Origin: Enterococcus termitis
Lineage (GTDB): Bacteria; Bacillota; Bacilli; Lactobacillales; Enterococcaceae
Assembly (NCBI RefSeq): GCF_001730305.1
Contig: NZ_MIJY01000012.1
Coordinates: forward strand, 1 to 64,000
DNA: 64,000 nucleotides
Reading direction: 5' to 3'
The translations under genes were made by a program, and so were the position numbers. Position 1 is the stretch's first letter. The number at the start of each line of letters is the position of its first letter. Positions 25,975 through 33,955 of the stretch are shown here, one piece after another. The notes under the pieces were generated by a model. It saw only the letters and a program-made list of their open reading frames with translations. It had not been told where the DNA came from and did not search any database.

Positions 25975-28619
25975 TCTATCAGCTCTCCTGACTCTTTCTC
26001 TACTTTAGTTACATCTAGCTCTTTTTTAGATTTACGACTTAACCACCAAATATATAAAGCAAACAGGATAATACACGTGATACAAGAGATGGCTCCTATC
26101 AAGAATCCTTGTGGTAAGTAGACAAATTCTATTTCATGATTCCCTTTTGGCACTTTAACTGTTAGAAAGGCATCTTTGAACGTCTCTATCTCTGCCTTTT
26201 TTCCATCAATATAGACTTTCCAGCCTCTTTCATACGGAATTGTCGTTAGAACAACTTGATCTTTTTCCGAAGAAATATTTGCTTTCGCTCTACGACCATC
26301 TACCTTAAAATCAACCCCTTTAGATTGAATTTTCTCAGCAGATTCTGCAAATTTTTCCGTATCTAAGAATACTGCATCCGGTCTGAAAATAGATGTTGTG
26401 CTAGGTCCTTCGTAAATAGTTGTCGTAATCTCTACAGATGTCGGTTCTTCATAATAACCTAGATTATAGTATTGACCTGCTTCAGCTGCTCTAGTAGTGA
26501 TCTCTCTTCCTTTAACAGAAAATTTGATAAACGATGTAGCTTGCTCTCCAAAATCGGTAGGTACAATACTAAAATAGCCTTGTTTTTTTGCTGGAACGGT
26601 GACTAACCATTTTAATACTTTCGATTGTCCTGGCTCTTTTTCACCAATTTCAATTACTTTTCCATCTTGCACACTCTCATTAACAACCGCATTTTCACTT
26701 TCCAATAAGGTAACTTCTCCAAAATCAAAATATTCTGTCTCAACGTCAGCTAAATGATTGAAGAGCTCTGTTTGTGTCTTAACCGCATCTTCTTCATAGA
26801 TTAAGTCATCAGTAAATACACCTAAAGGCATAGCATATTGATTCTCATATAGCATAAAATCATCTTGCTTCGCCACTCTTTTATAACCAAATTTGGCTAA
26901 ATTTGATGTACTGATGTTATACTTCATCCCCACCAAAGTATCTGCTAGCAACGTATTATTAGAATATTGAATGGTCAAGTTCGTCCCAAGAGAACGGAAT
27001 CCAAGAGCGTTCAGATACTGTGAGGAATGTCGATTTCGAATAGATGAGAACATCGAAACCCCATGATAGCCGTAGATAAAACTATCATTCACAGAGCTTC
27101 CGTTTAGATTTTCCAATCGGAAAAAGTTTTCATTTCTCTGATTCGCTTCTTCAACTAAAGAATTGATAGCATCGTGGTTTTCACTAAAGTTGGCCTTTGT
27201 AGGATAGGCCCAATCTTCTTTAAATTCATTAAGTATGGATTTAGAATTCACTAATGCTTCACCTGACATAAATATCAACAGCAAAATAGGCATCCATTTT
27301 TTTAAGTTAGGACGATAAACATAACCCATCCAAATAAGTAAATAAATAACCAAAAGAGCAATTGTAACAACTAATGACTGTGTAGTAATTACACCGTATC
27401 TTTTCTTATTTGAAAGCAATAGAAAGAGTAGAAAAACACCGCCGGTTGCTAAAAATATATTGGTAAGAGTATTTGCATCCTCTTTTTCAAACAATTCAAT
27501 GCCATATCCAGCCAATAAGATGACTAAAAATGAAATAAGAAAGCTAAAACGAAATAGAAACATATTAGGCGCATGCATTCCATGCCAAAATAGATTTAAT
27601 GGATAGATATAGATACTGGCAATTAAAATAATGAACAAACTACCGTACAATAATTTATTTTTTAAGGAAATTTTGCGACTTACAAAATAAAATAAGCAAA
27701 AAATCAACGGGATTAATCCAATATAAATAAATGGCATGGATTCATATTTCGATGTATCATAAACTCCTACCAAATTTTTAGCAATCAAATCCCAAGCTCC
27801 TACATCTGGTGTAATAAAGCTACGAATTGTTGTTAACCCTTCACCGTTATTTTTCAAATCCAGTATCGTTGGCAAGATAGTAATCATTGATGCGCCACCA
27901 GCTAAAAAGGATGTACATAAATAAGAGAGGAATGTCTTTTTGTATAATTTCCAATCTGTAAACGTTCTTGCTACAACATAAAGAAACGTAAATAAACCAA
28001 TCATAAATGCCATATAGAAGTTCGAGACAAACAACAGCAAATAAGAAACGAAAAGTAACACAGGTTTCTTTTTATCCATCAAACGGTGAATACCTAAAAC
28101 AATTAGTGGTAAATAAACGAATGCGTCCAGCCACATGACTACCACACCGTAGGCAATTGCGTATGCAGAAAGAGCATACGCTACACTTAGACCAACAGTT
28201 ATCCATCGATTGATTTTATATGTATTGTGAGAAAATACCCAAAATGATAGCCCGCTCGCACCAAATTTCAGTAATGTCAAAAAATAAATGGCGTCCGGCA
28301 TTGCGGAATTATCAAAGAGGATAACTAATGGTGTGAATAAACCATTTAAGTAATACGCTGACAGAGCCCAAAAGTTTAGCCCCATTGAGCTTGACCAGCT
28401 GTAAAAAAAGCTTTGCTTTCCCTGCATCGCATTTTTAAAGCTCGCATGAAAGGCAGCATACTGAGAAAATGAATCTGATGCGAGAATACTCCGTTCACTT
28501 CCTGGATAAATGCCTAATGTATAATATGTAATAAACATAATAAGAATAGGTAGAGCGAAGCTCAACATCATTCCTGTTTTATTATGTTTCAAAAAATCAA
28601 CTACTTTTTGCTTCTTCAT
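25971..28619 (-). CDS. yfhO: YfhO family membrane protein (GT-C-like glycosyltransferase)
   Basis: This is an 882-residue membrane protein. The first loop carries YPGSERSILASDSFSQYAAF, the conserved acidic segment of YfhO proteins. About 12 membrane helices follow, then a large outer domain (residues about 460-830) ending with TIPYERGWKVYIDGKKAE, which matches the YfhO C-terminal signature, and a final helix. In Bacillus, Staphylococcus and Listeria, YfhO attaches sugars to teichoic acids from undecaprenyl-phosphate donors made by CsbB-like GT2 enzymes. A CsbB/GtrB-like gene is present at 21455-22411. The acceptor here could be teichoic acid or WxL locus proteins. Confidence 0.85.
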   Translation of the reverse strand: MKKQKVVDFLKHNKTGMMLSFALPILIMFITYYTLGIYPGSERSILASDSFSQYAAFHASFKNAMQGKQSFFYSWSSSMGLNFWALSAYYLNGLFTPLVILFDNSAMPDAIYFLTLLKFGASGLSFWVFSHNTYKINRWITVGLSVAYALSAYAIAYGVVVMWLDAFVYLPLIVLGIHRLMDKKKPVLLFVSYLLLFVSNFYMAFMIGLFTFLYVVARTFTDWKLYKKTFLSYLCTSFLAGGASMITILPTILDLKNNGEGLTTIRSFITPDVGAWDLIAKNLVGVYDTSKYESMPFIYIGLIPLIFCLFYFVSRKISLKNKLLYGSLFIILIASIYIYPLNLFWHGMHAPNMFLFRFSFLISFLVILLAGYGIELFEKEDANTLTNIFLATGGVFLLFLLLSNKKRYGVITTQSLVVTIALLVIYLLIWMGYVYRPNLKKWMPILLLIFMSGEALVNSKSILNEFKEDWAYPTKANFSENHDAINSLVEEANQRNENFFRLENLNGSSVNDSFIYGYHGVSMFSSIRNRHSSQYLNALGFRSLGTNLTIQYSNNTLLADTLVGMKYNISTSNLAKFGYKRVAKQDDFMLYENQYAMPLGVFTDDLIYEEDAVKTQTELFNHLADVETEYFDFGEVTLLESENAVVNESVQDGKVIEIGEKEPGQSKVLKWLVTVPAKKQGYFSIVPTDFGEQATSFIKFSVKGREITTRAAEAGQYYNLGYYEEPTSVEITTTIYEGPSTTSIFRPDAVFLDTEKFAESAEKIQSKGVDFKVDGRRAKANISSEKDQVVLTTIPYERGWKVYIDGKKAEIETFKDAFLTVKVPKGNHEIEFVYLPQGFLIGAISCITCIILFALYIWWLSRKSKKELDVTKVEKESGELIE

Positions 28620-28646
28620 AACTGTTTTTTCCTACTTTCCTAGTTA

Positions 28647-29357
28647 TTAATGCACTATCCCCGCTTTGAAGAAAGGATAATAGCGGTAAACTACCACACC
28701 CTCAATCTGTTCACTGTTGATTAGCCCTAATGTTCGACTATCTGTTGAATGATTTCGATTATCACCTTGAACAAAATAATTGTTTTCAGGTATTTCCGTA
28801 TATCTTGCCATTTGCCCAGCTACGCCAGCCGAGACATCAATTTTTATCACACTATCTGGTAATTGGATACTCAGTTGAGGAATATCTCCCAACCCTTCTA
28901 AATTACTTTCTTTTGGTAATAAAAACACTGAATTCTCTTTTACCCAAATACGATCTCCTGGTACTCCAATAACTCTTTTTACATAGGAATCCGCTTCATT
29001 GCTTCTTGGATCGAAGGTAATAATTTCATATCGTTTAATCTTCTTAGTCCGATTAACAAAAATCCGATCTCGATTTTGAAAAGTAGGCTCCATAGACTGT
29101 CCATCAACCTGATGGGTTTTTATCTGGAAAAGAAACGAAGCGCATAGAATAACAAATAGGATAAAAAAGATATTTTGCGGTTGTAATATAGCTGCCAATC
29201 TACTCTTCTTTTTTTGCTTGCCTTTTGCCTTTAGTGCATATGCTTTATTTCGTCCCCCACTTTTTTTTCTGGTACTTTTTCTTTTTTTGCTAGCCGGTGC
29301 TTTTCTTTTTATCTTTTTTTCAATGGGTTGTCTTTTGTTTTGCTTCGTTTCATTCAT
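28647..29357 (-). CDS. Type I signal peptidase with basic N-terminal extension
   Basis: The protein has 236 residues. A lysine/arginine-rich cytoplasmic stretch (residues 1-54) precedes one membrane helix. The catalytic serine lies in VDGQSMEPT (Ser88), and the general base Lys127 in YVKRVIGVPGD. GDNRNHSTDSR is box E. All parts needed for preprotein cleavage outside the membrane are present. It is 16 bases after a second signal peptidase homologue that lacks this lysine. Its place in the WxL locus suggests a dedicated role in processing locus exports. The function of the long basic tail is unknown. Confidence 0.9.
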   Translation of the reverse strand: MNETKQNKRQPIEKKIKRKAPASKKRKSTRKKSGGRNKAYALKAKGKQKKKSRLAAILQPQNIFFILFVILCASFLFQIKTHQVDGQSMEPTFQNRDRIFVNRTKKIKRYEIITFDPRSNEADSYVKRVIGVPGDRIWVKENSVFLLPKESNLEGLGDIPQLSIQLPDSVIKIDVSAGVAGQMARYTEIPENNYFVQGDNRNHSTDSRTLGLINSEQIEGVVVYRYYPFFKAGIVH

Positions 29358-29373
29358 TCTTCTTTTGCCCTCT

Positions 29374-30108
29374 TTAAAACTGTCTCATATTATGGAAAGG
29401 AAAGATTCTAGCCTTAGCAACCCCAATAATAGACTTCTCATCTATAAATCCGTAATAACGGCTATCTGTAGCATACTGACGATTATCACCAAGAACAAAA
29501 TAGTGTCCTTCTGGAATGCTCCCAACTTCCAGTATTTCATCTAACGTAAAATTTCCAGTAATCGGCTCTTCTGTGGCCTCATCAATCGCTTCTATAAATC
29601 GTTCTGGTACTTGTGAATTATCAACATATAGAATTCCCTCTCTATATTCAATACGTTCTCCAGGCAAACCAATAATACGGCGAACACTCACTTCATTTTT
29701 TTTAGGATCTTTAAAATAGATCAATTGAAATCGATTCACTTTTCCCCATTTAAAAACAAATAACTTGTCTTGATCGTTAATAGTTGGTGTCATAGAATAC
29801 CCGTCAACAGTAACAACTGAGAAGGTGCTAATATTTATGATTATTAACAAAATCAGTGAGATTCCTAAGGTAATGCTCCACTCAAAAATCAGTCTTTTTC
29901 GTTTCGCCTGTTTGCGTTTTTTTTTCTGAGAAAAAGAAAGAGCTGACGTTTTCCCTTTACGTATTCTTCGCTCCTTCTTACTAGATATTCCTTCAATTGT
30001 CTTGCTTTTAACGGATTTTTTTTTGTTTATTGCTTGCTTTCTTTTATCAGGCAATTTTTTGGGGCTTGATTTAGATGGTCTGACCTTGCTTTTTTTATTA
30101 CTCGTCAT
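29374..30108 (-). CDS. Signal peptidase I homologue with Arg in place of catalytic Lys
   Basis: The protein is 244 residues, again with a very basic cytoplasmic stretch (residues 1-72) and one membrane helix. Box B VDGYSMTPT keeps the serine (Ser105), and box E GDNRQYATDSR is intact. Box D reads EVSVRRIIGLPGER, so the general-base lysine is Arg143 (codon CGC at 29682-29680). In the family that lysine is essential, which suggests an inactive or specialised protein. Streptococcal SipA and staphylococcal SpsA are known signal peptidase relatives that lost catalytic residues. A chaperone-like partner role for the active peptidase next to it is inferred. Confidence 0.85.
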   Translation of the reverse strand: MTSNKKSKVRPSKSSPKKLPDKRKQAINKKKSVKSKTIEGISSKKERRIRKGKTSALSFSQKKKRKQAKRKRLIFEWSITLGISLILLIIINISTFSVVTVDGYSMTPTINDQDKLFVFKWGKVNRFQLIYFKDPKKNEVSVRRIIGLPGERIEYREGILYVDNSQVPERFIEAIDEATEEPITGNFTLDEILEVGSIPEGHYFVLGDNRQYATDSRYYGFIDEKSIIGVAKARIFPFHNMRQF

Positions 30109-30128
30109 ACCGCCACCTCAATATTTTT

Positions 30129-30797
30129 CTATTTCTTACTTTTTAGTGCTTTTTCATTAATCTTAAATCGTGTAAAGACATCCTTTTCAATTTTCTTCAC
30201 ATTTTTCACATCATTGAGATACTCATCAGATACCTCTTTTTTCTGCAAAGATTCTATCTTTTGTGCATGTAGATTGATTCCTAGTTGTCTAATTTTAGAA
30301 TAATAACGATTGAGCAAAGTTTGACCGTCTTCTTTTAAAACAAGATCAGCCTTTTCATTCCCATAACTTGCCAATTGTGATGTTATATTCTGAATATTTT
30401 TAAACGACTTTTGTGGACTTTCTCCCTTACTAAGGTTCTGAAGCTGCAACTCTAAATCATCAAGAAGGTAATAGCTTTGAACGATGACCTCTGCATTTTT
30501 CCCCTGCAGATGGTTTTGCTGATAATTTCTAGAAAATAAGGCGCCGCTAATTGTTGCAACAGACAATAACAAAAGAATAATGCTCGTCATCAACTGACGT
30601 TTCGCTTTCTTTTTTAATCTATTGCGCATTCGGATGAACTGTTTTCGCTTCTTTTTGTTTTTAGGCGGTCGCTTTCTTTTTAATGGCTTCAATTTTCTTC
30701 TACTTCTTAAAAAGCTAATTAAAAGTACAACGCCAAAAATACAAAAGAGAAGGGCACAAGATAGTAATGAAACAAATGACCAATCTAATATACTCAT
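30129..30797 (-). CDS. Unknown membrane protein of the WxL locus
   Basis: The protein is 222 residues. One N-terminal membrane helix (FVSLLSCALLFCIFGVVLLI) is followed by an extremely basic cytoplasmic stretch (residues 32-67). A second helix (TSIILLLLSVATISGALF) leads to an external, charged, probably helical domain. I do not recognise the family. The basic stretch resembles those of the two adjacent signal peptidases, which suggests that the three work together at one membrane site. Spacing to both neighbours is 20-28 bases, so they are cotranscribed. Confidence 0.72.
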   Translation of the reverse strand: MSILDWSFVSLLSCALLFCIFGVVLLISFLRSRRKLKPLKRKRPPKNKKKRKQFIRMRNRLKKKAKRQLMTSIILLLLSVATISGALFSRNYQQNHLQGKNAEVIVQSYYLLDDLELQLQNLSKGESPQKSFKNIQNITSQLASYGNEKADLVLKEDGQTLLNRYYSKIRQLGINLHAQKIESLQKKEVSDEYLNDVKNVKKIEKDVFTRFKINEKALKSKK

Positions 30798-30825
30798 CTA
30801 TCATTTCTCTCCCTTCCATTTTGCA

Positions 30826-31866
30826 TTATTTTTTCTTTTTACTTTTCTTTTTCTTCCCTTTATTCATTAAACGAACAATGATAAAAATGATAAGCACTAG
30901 AAGAACGACTCCACCAACGATCATACCGACAATAAGCCAATTGATTCCTTGCTCTTGTGTCAGATCGACATCTTGCTTATTATACTTATCTGCCTCTTCA
31001 TCAGTAATAGTAAACTCTTCATCCCATTCCCACTTCTTACTCTCTGTGGATGCAACAATATGTGCCTTATAATCCCCCGGCACCATTTTTTCACCATTCA
31101 TCGAAACTGGAAAATCAACTAAGCTGTTTGGTGCTACACGCATATCTGCTTTTTTCGTATCATATAAAACTGCATCTGAGCCTTTCTGACTGATTTGAAC
31201 ATCCATTGTCAAACCTTCAAGATAAGCTGGCTCTACATTTGAAAAATTAACAAAAACACTGTTCCGAAAATTATTTAATCCTGCACTAACTTTATTTAAT
31301 TCCAAATTTGGCTCAACCACTGTATCTGTTTCACTTAAAATCATACCAATTAGGAATGCATATTCATTGATAACACCTGATTGTTTTGCTTTTGCTTTTT
31401 CATCAACCTTTTGTTTTAATTGAATCCCGCCTGAAATAACTCCATCATAAGAAGTTGCCGGCATGGTGATATCCAGGTTCAATGGCACTGTACTCTTGGC
31501 AGGGATTGTGATTTCTTCTGGCGCTTTTACTATGTCCGCAAAATCATATTTCAATGATTTATCGTTATCAATAGCTGTTGGTCCATATTCAATGACACCA
31601 TTTCCGTTTGTTTTTGCTCCATTTAATGAAACGGTCACCGGTATTTCCTTATCAGATTCATTCGTCAAATCGATAGTAACTGTTTGTTTTTGCCCCTCTT
31701 TCATTCGGAGGTCGAAGTATCCCACATCAGAGCTTTGTTGATTTTCAGGATGATTTACTTTATAACTAAAACTTAGCGCTTCTGAAGCATTTACGGGGGT
31801 ACTAAAACAAACCGTTCCTACTATGTACAAAACTATTAATAAAACTAGTTGTTTCATTCTTTTCAT
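30826..31866 (-). CDS. WxL locus DUF916/DUF3324 cell-surface protein
   Basis: The protein has 346 residues. A signal peptide is followed by the DUF916 domain (YFDLRMKEGQKQTVTIDLTN, about residues 30-160) and DUF3324 (INEYAFLIGMILSETD; AYLEGLTMDVQISQKG, to about 300). A single membrane helix and a lysine-rich tail follow. This is the standard partner of WxL proteins and is thought to tether or bind them and host ligands at the cell surface. It follows the WxL genes across a strong hairpin at 31898-31930. Confidence 0.92.
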   Translation of the reverse strand: MKRMKQLVLLIVLYIVGTVCFSTPVNASEALSFSYKVNHPENQQSSDVGYFDLRMKEGQKQTVTIDLTNESDKEIPVTVSLNGAKTNGNGVIEYGPTAIDNDKSLKYDFADIVKAPEEITIPAKSTVPLNLDITMPATSYDGVISGGIQLKQKVDEKAKAKQSGVINEYAFLIGMILSETDTVVEPNLELNKVSAGLNNFRNSVFVNFSNVEPAYLEGLTMDVQISQKGSDAVLYDTKKADMRVAPNSLVDFPVSMNGEKMVPGDYKAHIVASTESKKWEWDEEFTITDEEADKYNKQDVDLTQEQGINWLIVGMIVGGVVLLVLIIFIIVRLMNKGKKKKSKKKK

Positions 31867-31897
31867 TCTACTTTTGCCTCATTTCATCTAGATTGAA

Positions 31898-31930
31898 AGA
31901 AGTTCACAGACTCACTGAGTCAGTGAACTT
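31898..31930 (-). terminator. Strong intercistronic hairpin between WxL and DUF916 genes
   Basis: GAAGTTCAC (31898-31906) and GTGAACTTC (31922-31930), plus GACTC and GAGTC inside, form a 14-bp stem with one mismatch and a three-base loop. Only TTTC follows on the minus strand. It may be a partial terminator or mRNA-stabilising hairpin that lowers expression of the downstream genes. Confidence 0.6.
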
Positions 31931-31961
31931 CCATGCATGCTTTACTTATTTATGACAGCTA

Positions 31962-32720
31962 TTAAACAGCGTCAGTTAAAGTCCACACGATTGTTGCATT
32001 ATAATCGCCTTTTTCAATTTTTGTTGCTGCAGGAATATTCATCACAACACCATCATAATCTTCAATCTTAGCTGGAACAGTACCGAAGTTCAATGCATGT
32101 ACTCCATAACCTGTTGAGCCAGTAGCAGAACTATTATCAATTAGTGTAGCCGTGTTAGGGGGAGTAAGACCATCGTTTGAAAGTGTTACTGATGGTGCTA
32201 AGCCTGCTGGCGAAGTTCCATTAGAATCTTGTAAACTCAACCAAGTTTTTTGATATAGCAATTCAGCACCATCTATTGCTTTAGTCCCTGTTGAAAATTC
32301 AGTAGATAATTGTGCTTGTAATTTATACTTATGATCAGTAACTTCACGGTAATCTTGGAATACTACGTGGTTTTGTACATTAAATTGTTCGCTGCCTGGA
32401 GTTTTGCTGTCTGGGTTAGCTTTGTGTGGAAGTGCATTATACTCACGTTTGTCTTGCGCTGTTAATAGATCATGAGTATCAAACTCCAATGGTGTTACAA
32501 GAACCATACCAAATTCTGGATTATCGATTGGGAGATCTGTGATTTGTGTACCACCTGAACTACCTGGATCCGTATGTGTATACGTACCAGTTGAAGTAAA
32601 TCCGATATGTCCAGTTCCGTTTTTTGAATCAGGTGCCGCTTTTGTTGTGTTTGGAATAGCTAAACCAATCCCTACTGCTCCTAATAAAGCAGCTCCGCAT
32701 AATTTGTGTGTTAATTTCAT
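31962..32720 (-). CDS. WxL domain surface protein
   Basis: The protein has 252 residues with a signal peptide (MKLTHKLCGAALLGAVGIGL, then IPNTTKAAPD). The mature part is almost all WxL domain, closing with GDYNATIVWTLTDAV, whose WTL is the C-terminal motif. WxL domains bind peptidoglycan non-covalently. This is the small secreted type found in every enterococcal WxL cluster. It lies 32 bases after another WxL gene. An AGGAGG ribosome site precedes it. Confidence 0.93.
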   Translation of the reverse strand: MKLTHKLCGAALLGAVGIGLAIPNTTKAAPDSKNGTGHIGFTSTGTYTHTDPGSSGGTQITDLPIDNPEFGMVLVTPLEFDTHDLLTAQDKREYNALPHKANPDSKTPGSEQFNVQNHVVFQDYREVTDHKYKLQAQLSTEFSTGTKAIDGAELLYQKTWLSLQDSNGTSPAGLAPSVTLSNDGLTPPNTATLIDNSSATGSTGYGVHALNFGTVPAKIEDYDGVVMNIPAATKIEKGDYNATIVWTLTDAV

Positions 32721-32752
32721 TTGTGTTTCCTCCTATTATTGTGTTGTTTTAT

Positions 32753-33559
32753 TTATGGTAACTCGGCTAATACCCAAGTTAGCACCGTTGAATAAGGTAC
32801 CGGATCTTTTTCTGTTGACCCTGGTACAGCTAGTTTGATCGCACTATTTTCGTGGATCTGTTTGTTTTCGTAATTGCTATCCAGCATCGGCTCCCCAGCC
32901 GCATTCAATTTGGGGTTTAGTGTATTTTCTAGTCCCATTGGATTATCCGCAGAAGCACCGAATGAGATAGACCATGTACCGTTCCCCTTGCCAGAATTAG
33001 CATTGGCGAGATTGTAGGTTTCGCCAATATTATTTAATTGAATAACTTCTTTAGAAACTAAAGGAGCTAGACTTTTATCTTCAGTAGAGTTTGCCCAAGA
33101 AATATCAAAAGAAAGAACAGCGCCATTTAATTGACTATTCGCTGTATCCGGATTTTGAAATTGTGTTTCTTGTCTCAATTGTAATTGCCATCCGTAGGCG
33201 GAATCCCTAGAATCTGTGACTTGTACAAAGTTGCCACGAGCACCAGTTGCATCATGGAATAACTGAGCATTAACTGGGTATTTAGCATTCTCTTTACTGA
33301 TTTTGTTAAGTGAGAAATTCAATTTCGGTACAAAATCAATTCTGAGCTTACCAGTTGTACTTGGACTAGAACCTGGATCGACGATGTTACTAGGATTTTC
33401 TGGGTCTTGAATACCTTCGCGCCCATTGTCCTCACCTTCAAATCCGATATGGCCTCCGCCAGTAATACTATGCTCTGCTAAAGATGTCATCGGATTTACA
33501 GACACTGCCATAACTCCCAATGTCATTAAGGTAGTTACATAAAGTAGTCCTTTTTTCAT
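32753..33559 (-). CDS. WxL domain surface protein
   Basis: The protein is 268 residues. A signal peptide (MKKGLLYVTTLMTLGVMAVS) precedes a WxL domain with an internal YGWQLQLRQE motif and the terminal STVLTWVLAELP. It is secreted and expected to bind peptidoglycan. Its start codon overlaps the stop of the preceding small LPxTG-like gene (ATGA), so the two are translationally coupled. The N-terminal SITGGGHIGFEGEDNG is shared in style with the next WxL protein, suggesting a duplicated pair. Confidence 0.93.
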   Translation of the reverse strand: MKKGLLYVTTLMTLGVMAVSVNPMTSLAEHSITGGGHIGFEGEDNGREGIQDPENPSNIVDPGSSPSTTGKLRIDFVPKLNFSLNKISKENAKYPVNAQLFHDATGARGNFVQVTDSRDSAYGWQLQLRQETQFQNPDTANSQLNGAVLSFDISWANSTEDKSLAPLVSKEVIQLNNIGETYNLANANSGKGNGTWSISFGASADNPMGLENTLNPKLNAAGEPMLDSNYENKQIHENSAIKLAVPGSTEKDPVPYSTVLTWVLAELP

Positions 33560-33942
33560 TCTTCAGCCTCCTTCTTTTTTCGTTTAATAAAAAAGAATAG
33601 AATACTGAAAAGAACTAGTCCAATACCGCTTATAGACAGACTCTTCTTTACAAGTTCACCAGTTGATGGATATTTCCCTTCTGGCTTTGTTACATAATCA
33701 CTTGAGTTATCACCACTTGTTCTTGGGTAACTGGATGAACTGCTGTTTGAGCTAGAAGACGAACTACTGGAGCTGGATGAGCTATCCGTGGTGTCATCAT
33801 TATAAAAAGTGATTTCACCATTGGTTTGAACTGCTCCTCCTTCTGCATTTCCATAGAGCGGCTTCATCAATAATCCACAGATAACCATAGCTACCAATAA
33901 ATAAGAAGATAACAGCATATAATTCAATTTATTCGATTTCAT
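33556..33942 (-). CDS. Small sortase-type surface protein with serine-rich linker
   Basis: From ATG 33942 (AAGGAGG eight bases upstream) the protein has 128 residues. A signal-like helix leads to a short mature part, a serine-rich run of about 18 residues, and a C-terminal sorting signal: EGKYPSTGELVKK, a hydrophobic helix and KRKKKEAEE. The motif is YPSTG rather than LPxTG. Small proteins of this kind are standard members of WxL clusters. Anchoring would need a sortase accepting Tyr in the first position; no sortase gene is in the window. The longer frame to 34002 overlaps the upstream gene and lacks a ribosome site. Confidence 0.82.
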   Translation of the reverse strand: MKSNKLNYMLLSSYLLVAMVICGLLMKPLYGNAEGGAVQTNGEITFYNDDTTDSSSSSSSSSSSSNSSSSSYPRTSGDNSSDYVTKPEGKYPSTGELVKKSLSISGIGLVLFSILFFFIKRKKKEAEE

Positions 33943-33955
33943 GACTATTACCTCC

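Noticed and set aside
33733-33795. Serine-rich coding run as a phase-variable microsatellite
   Set aside because: The serine codons are mixed, so there is no uniform short DNA repeat that would slip readily.
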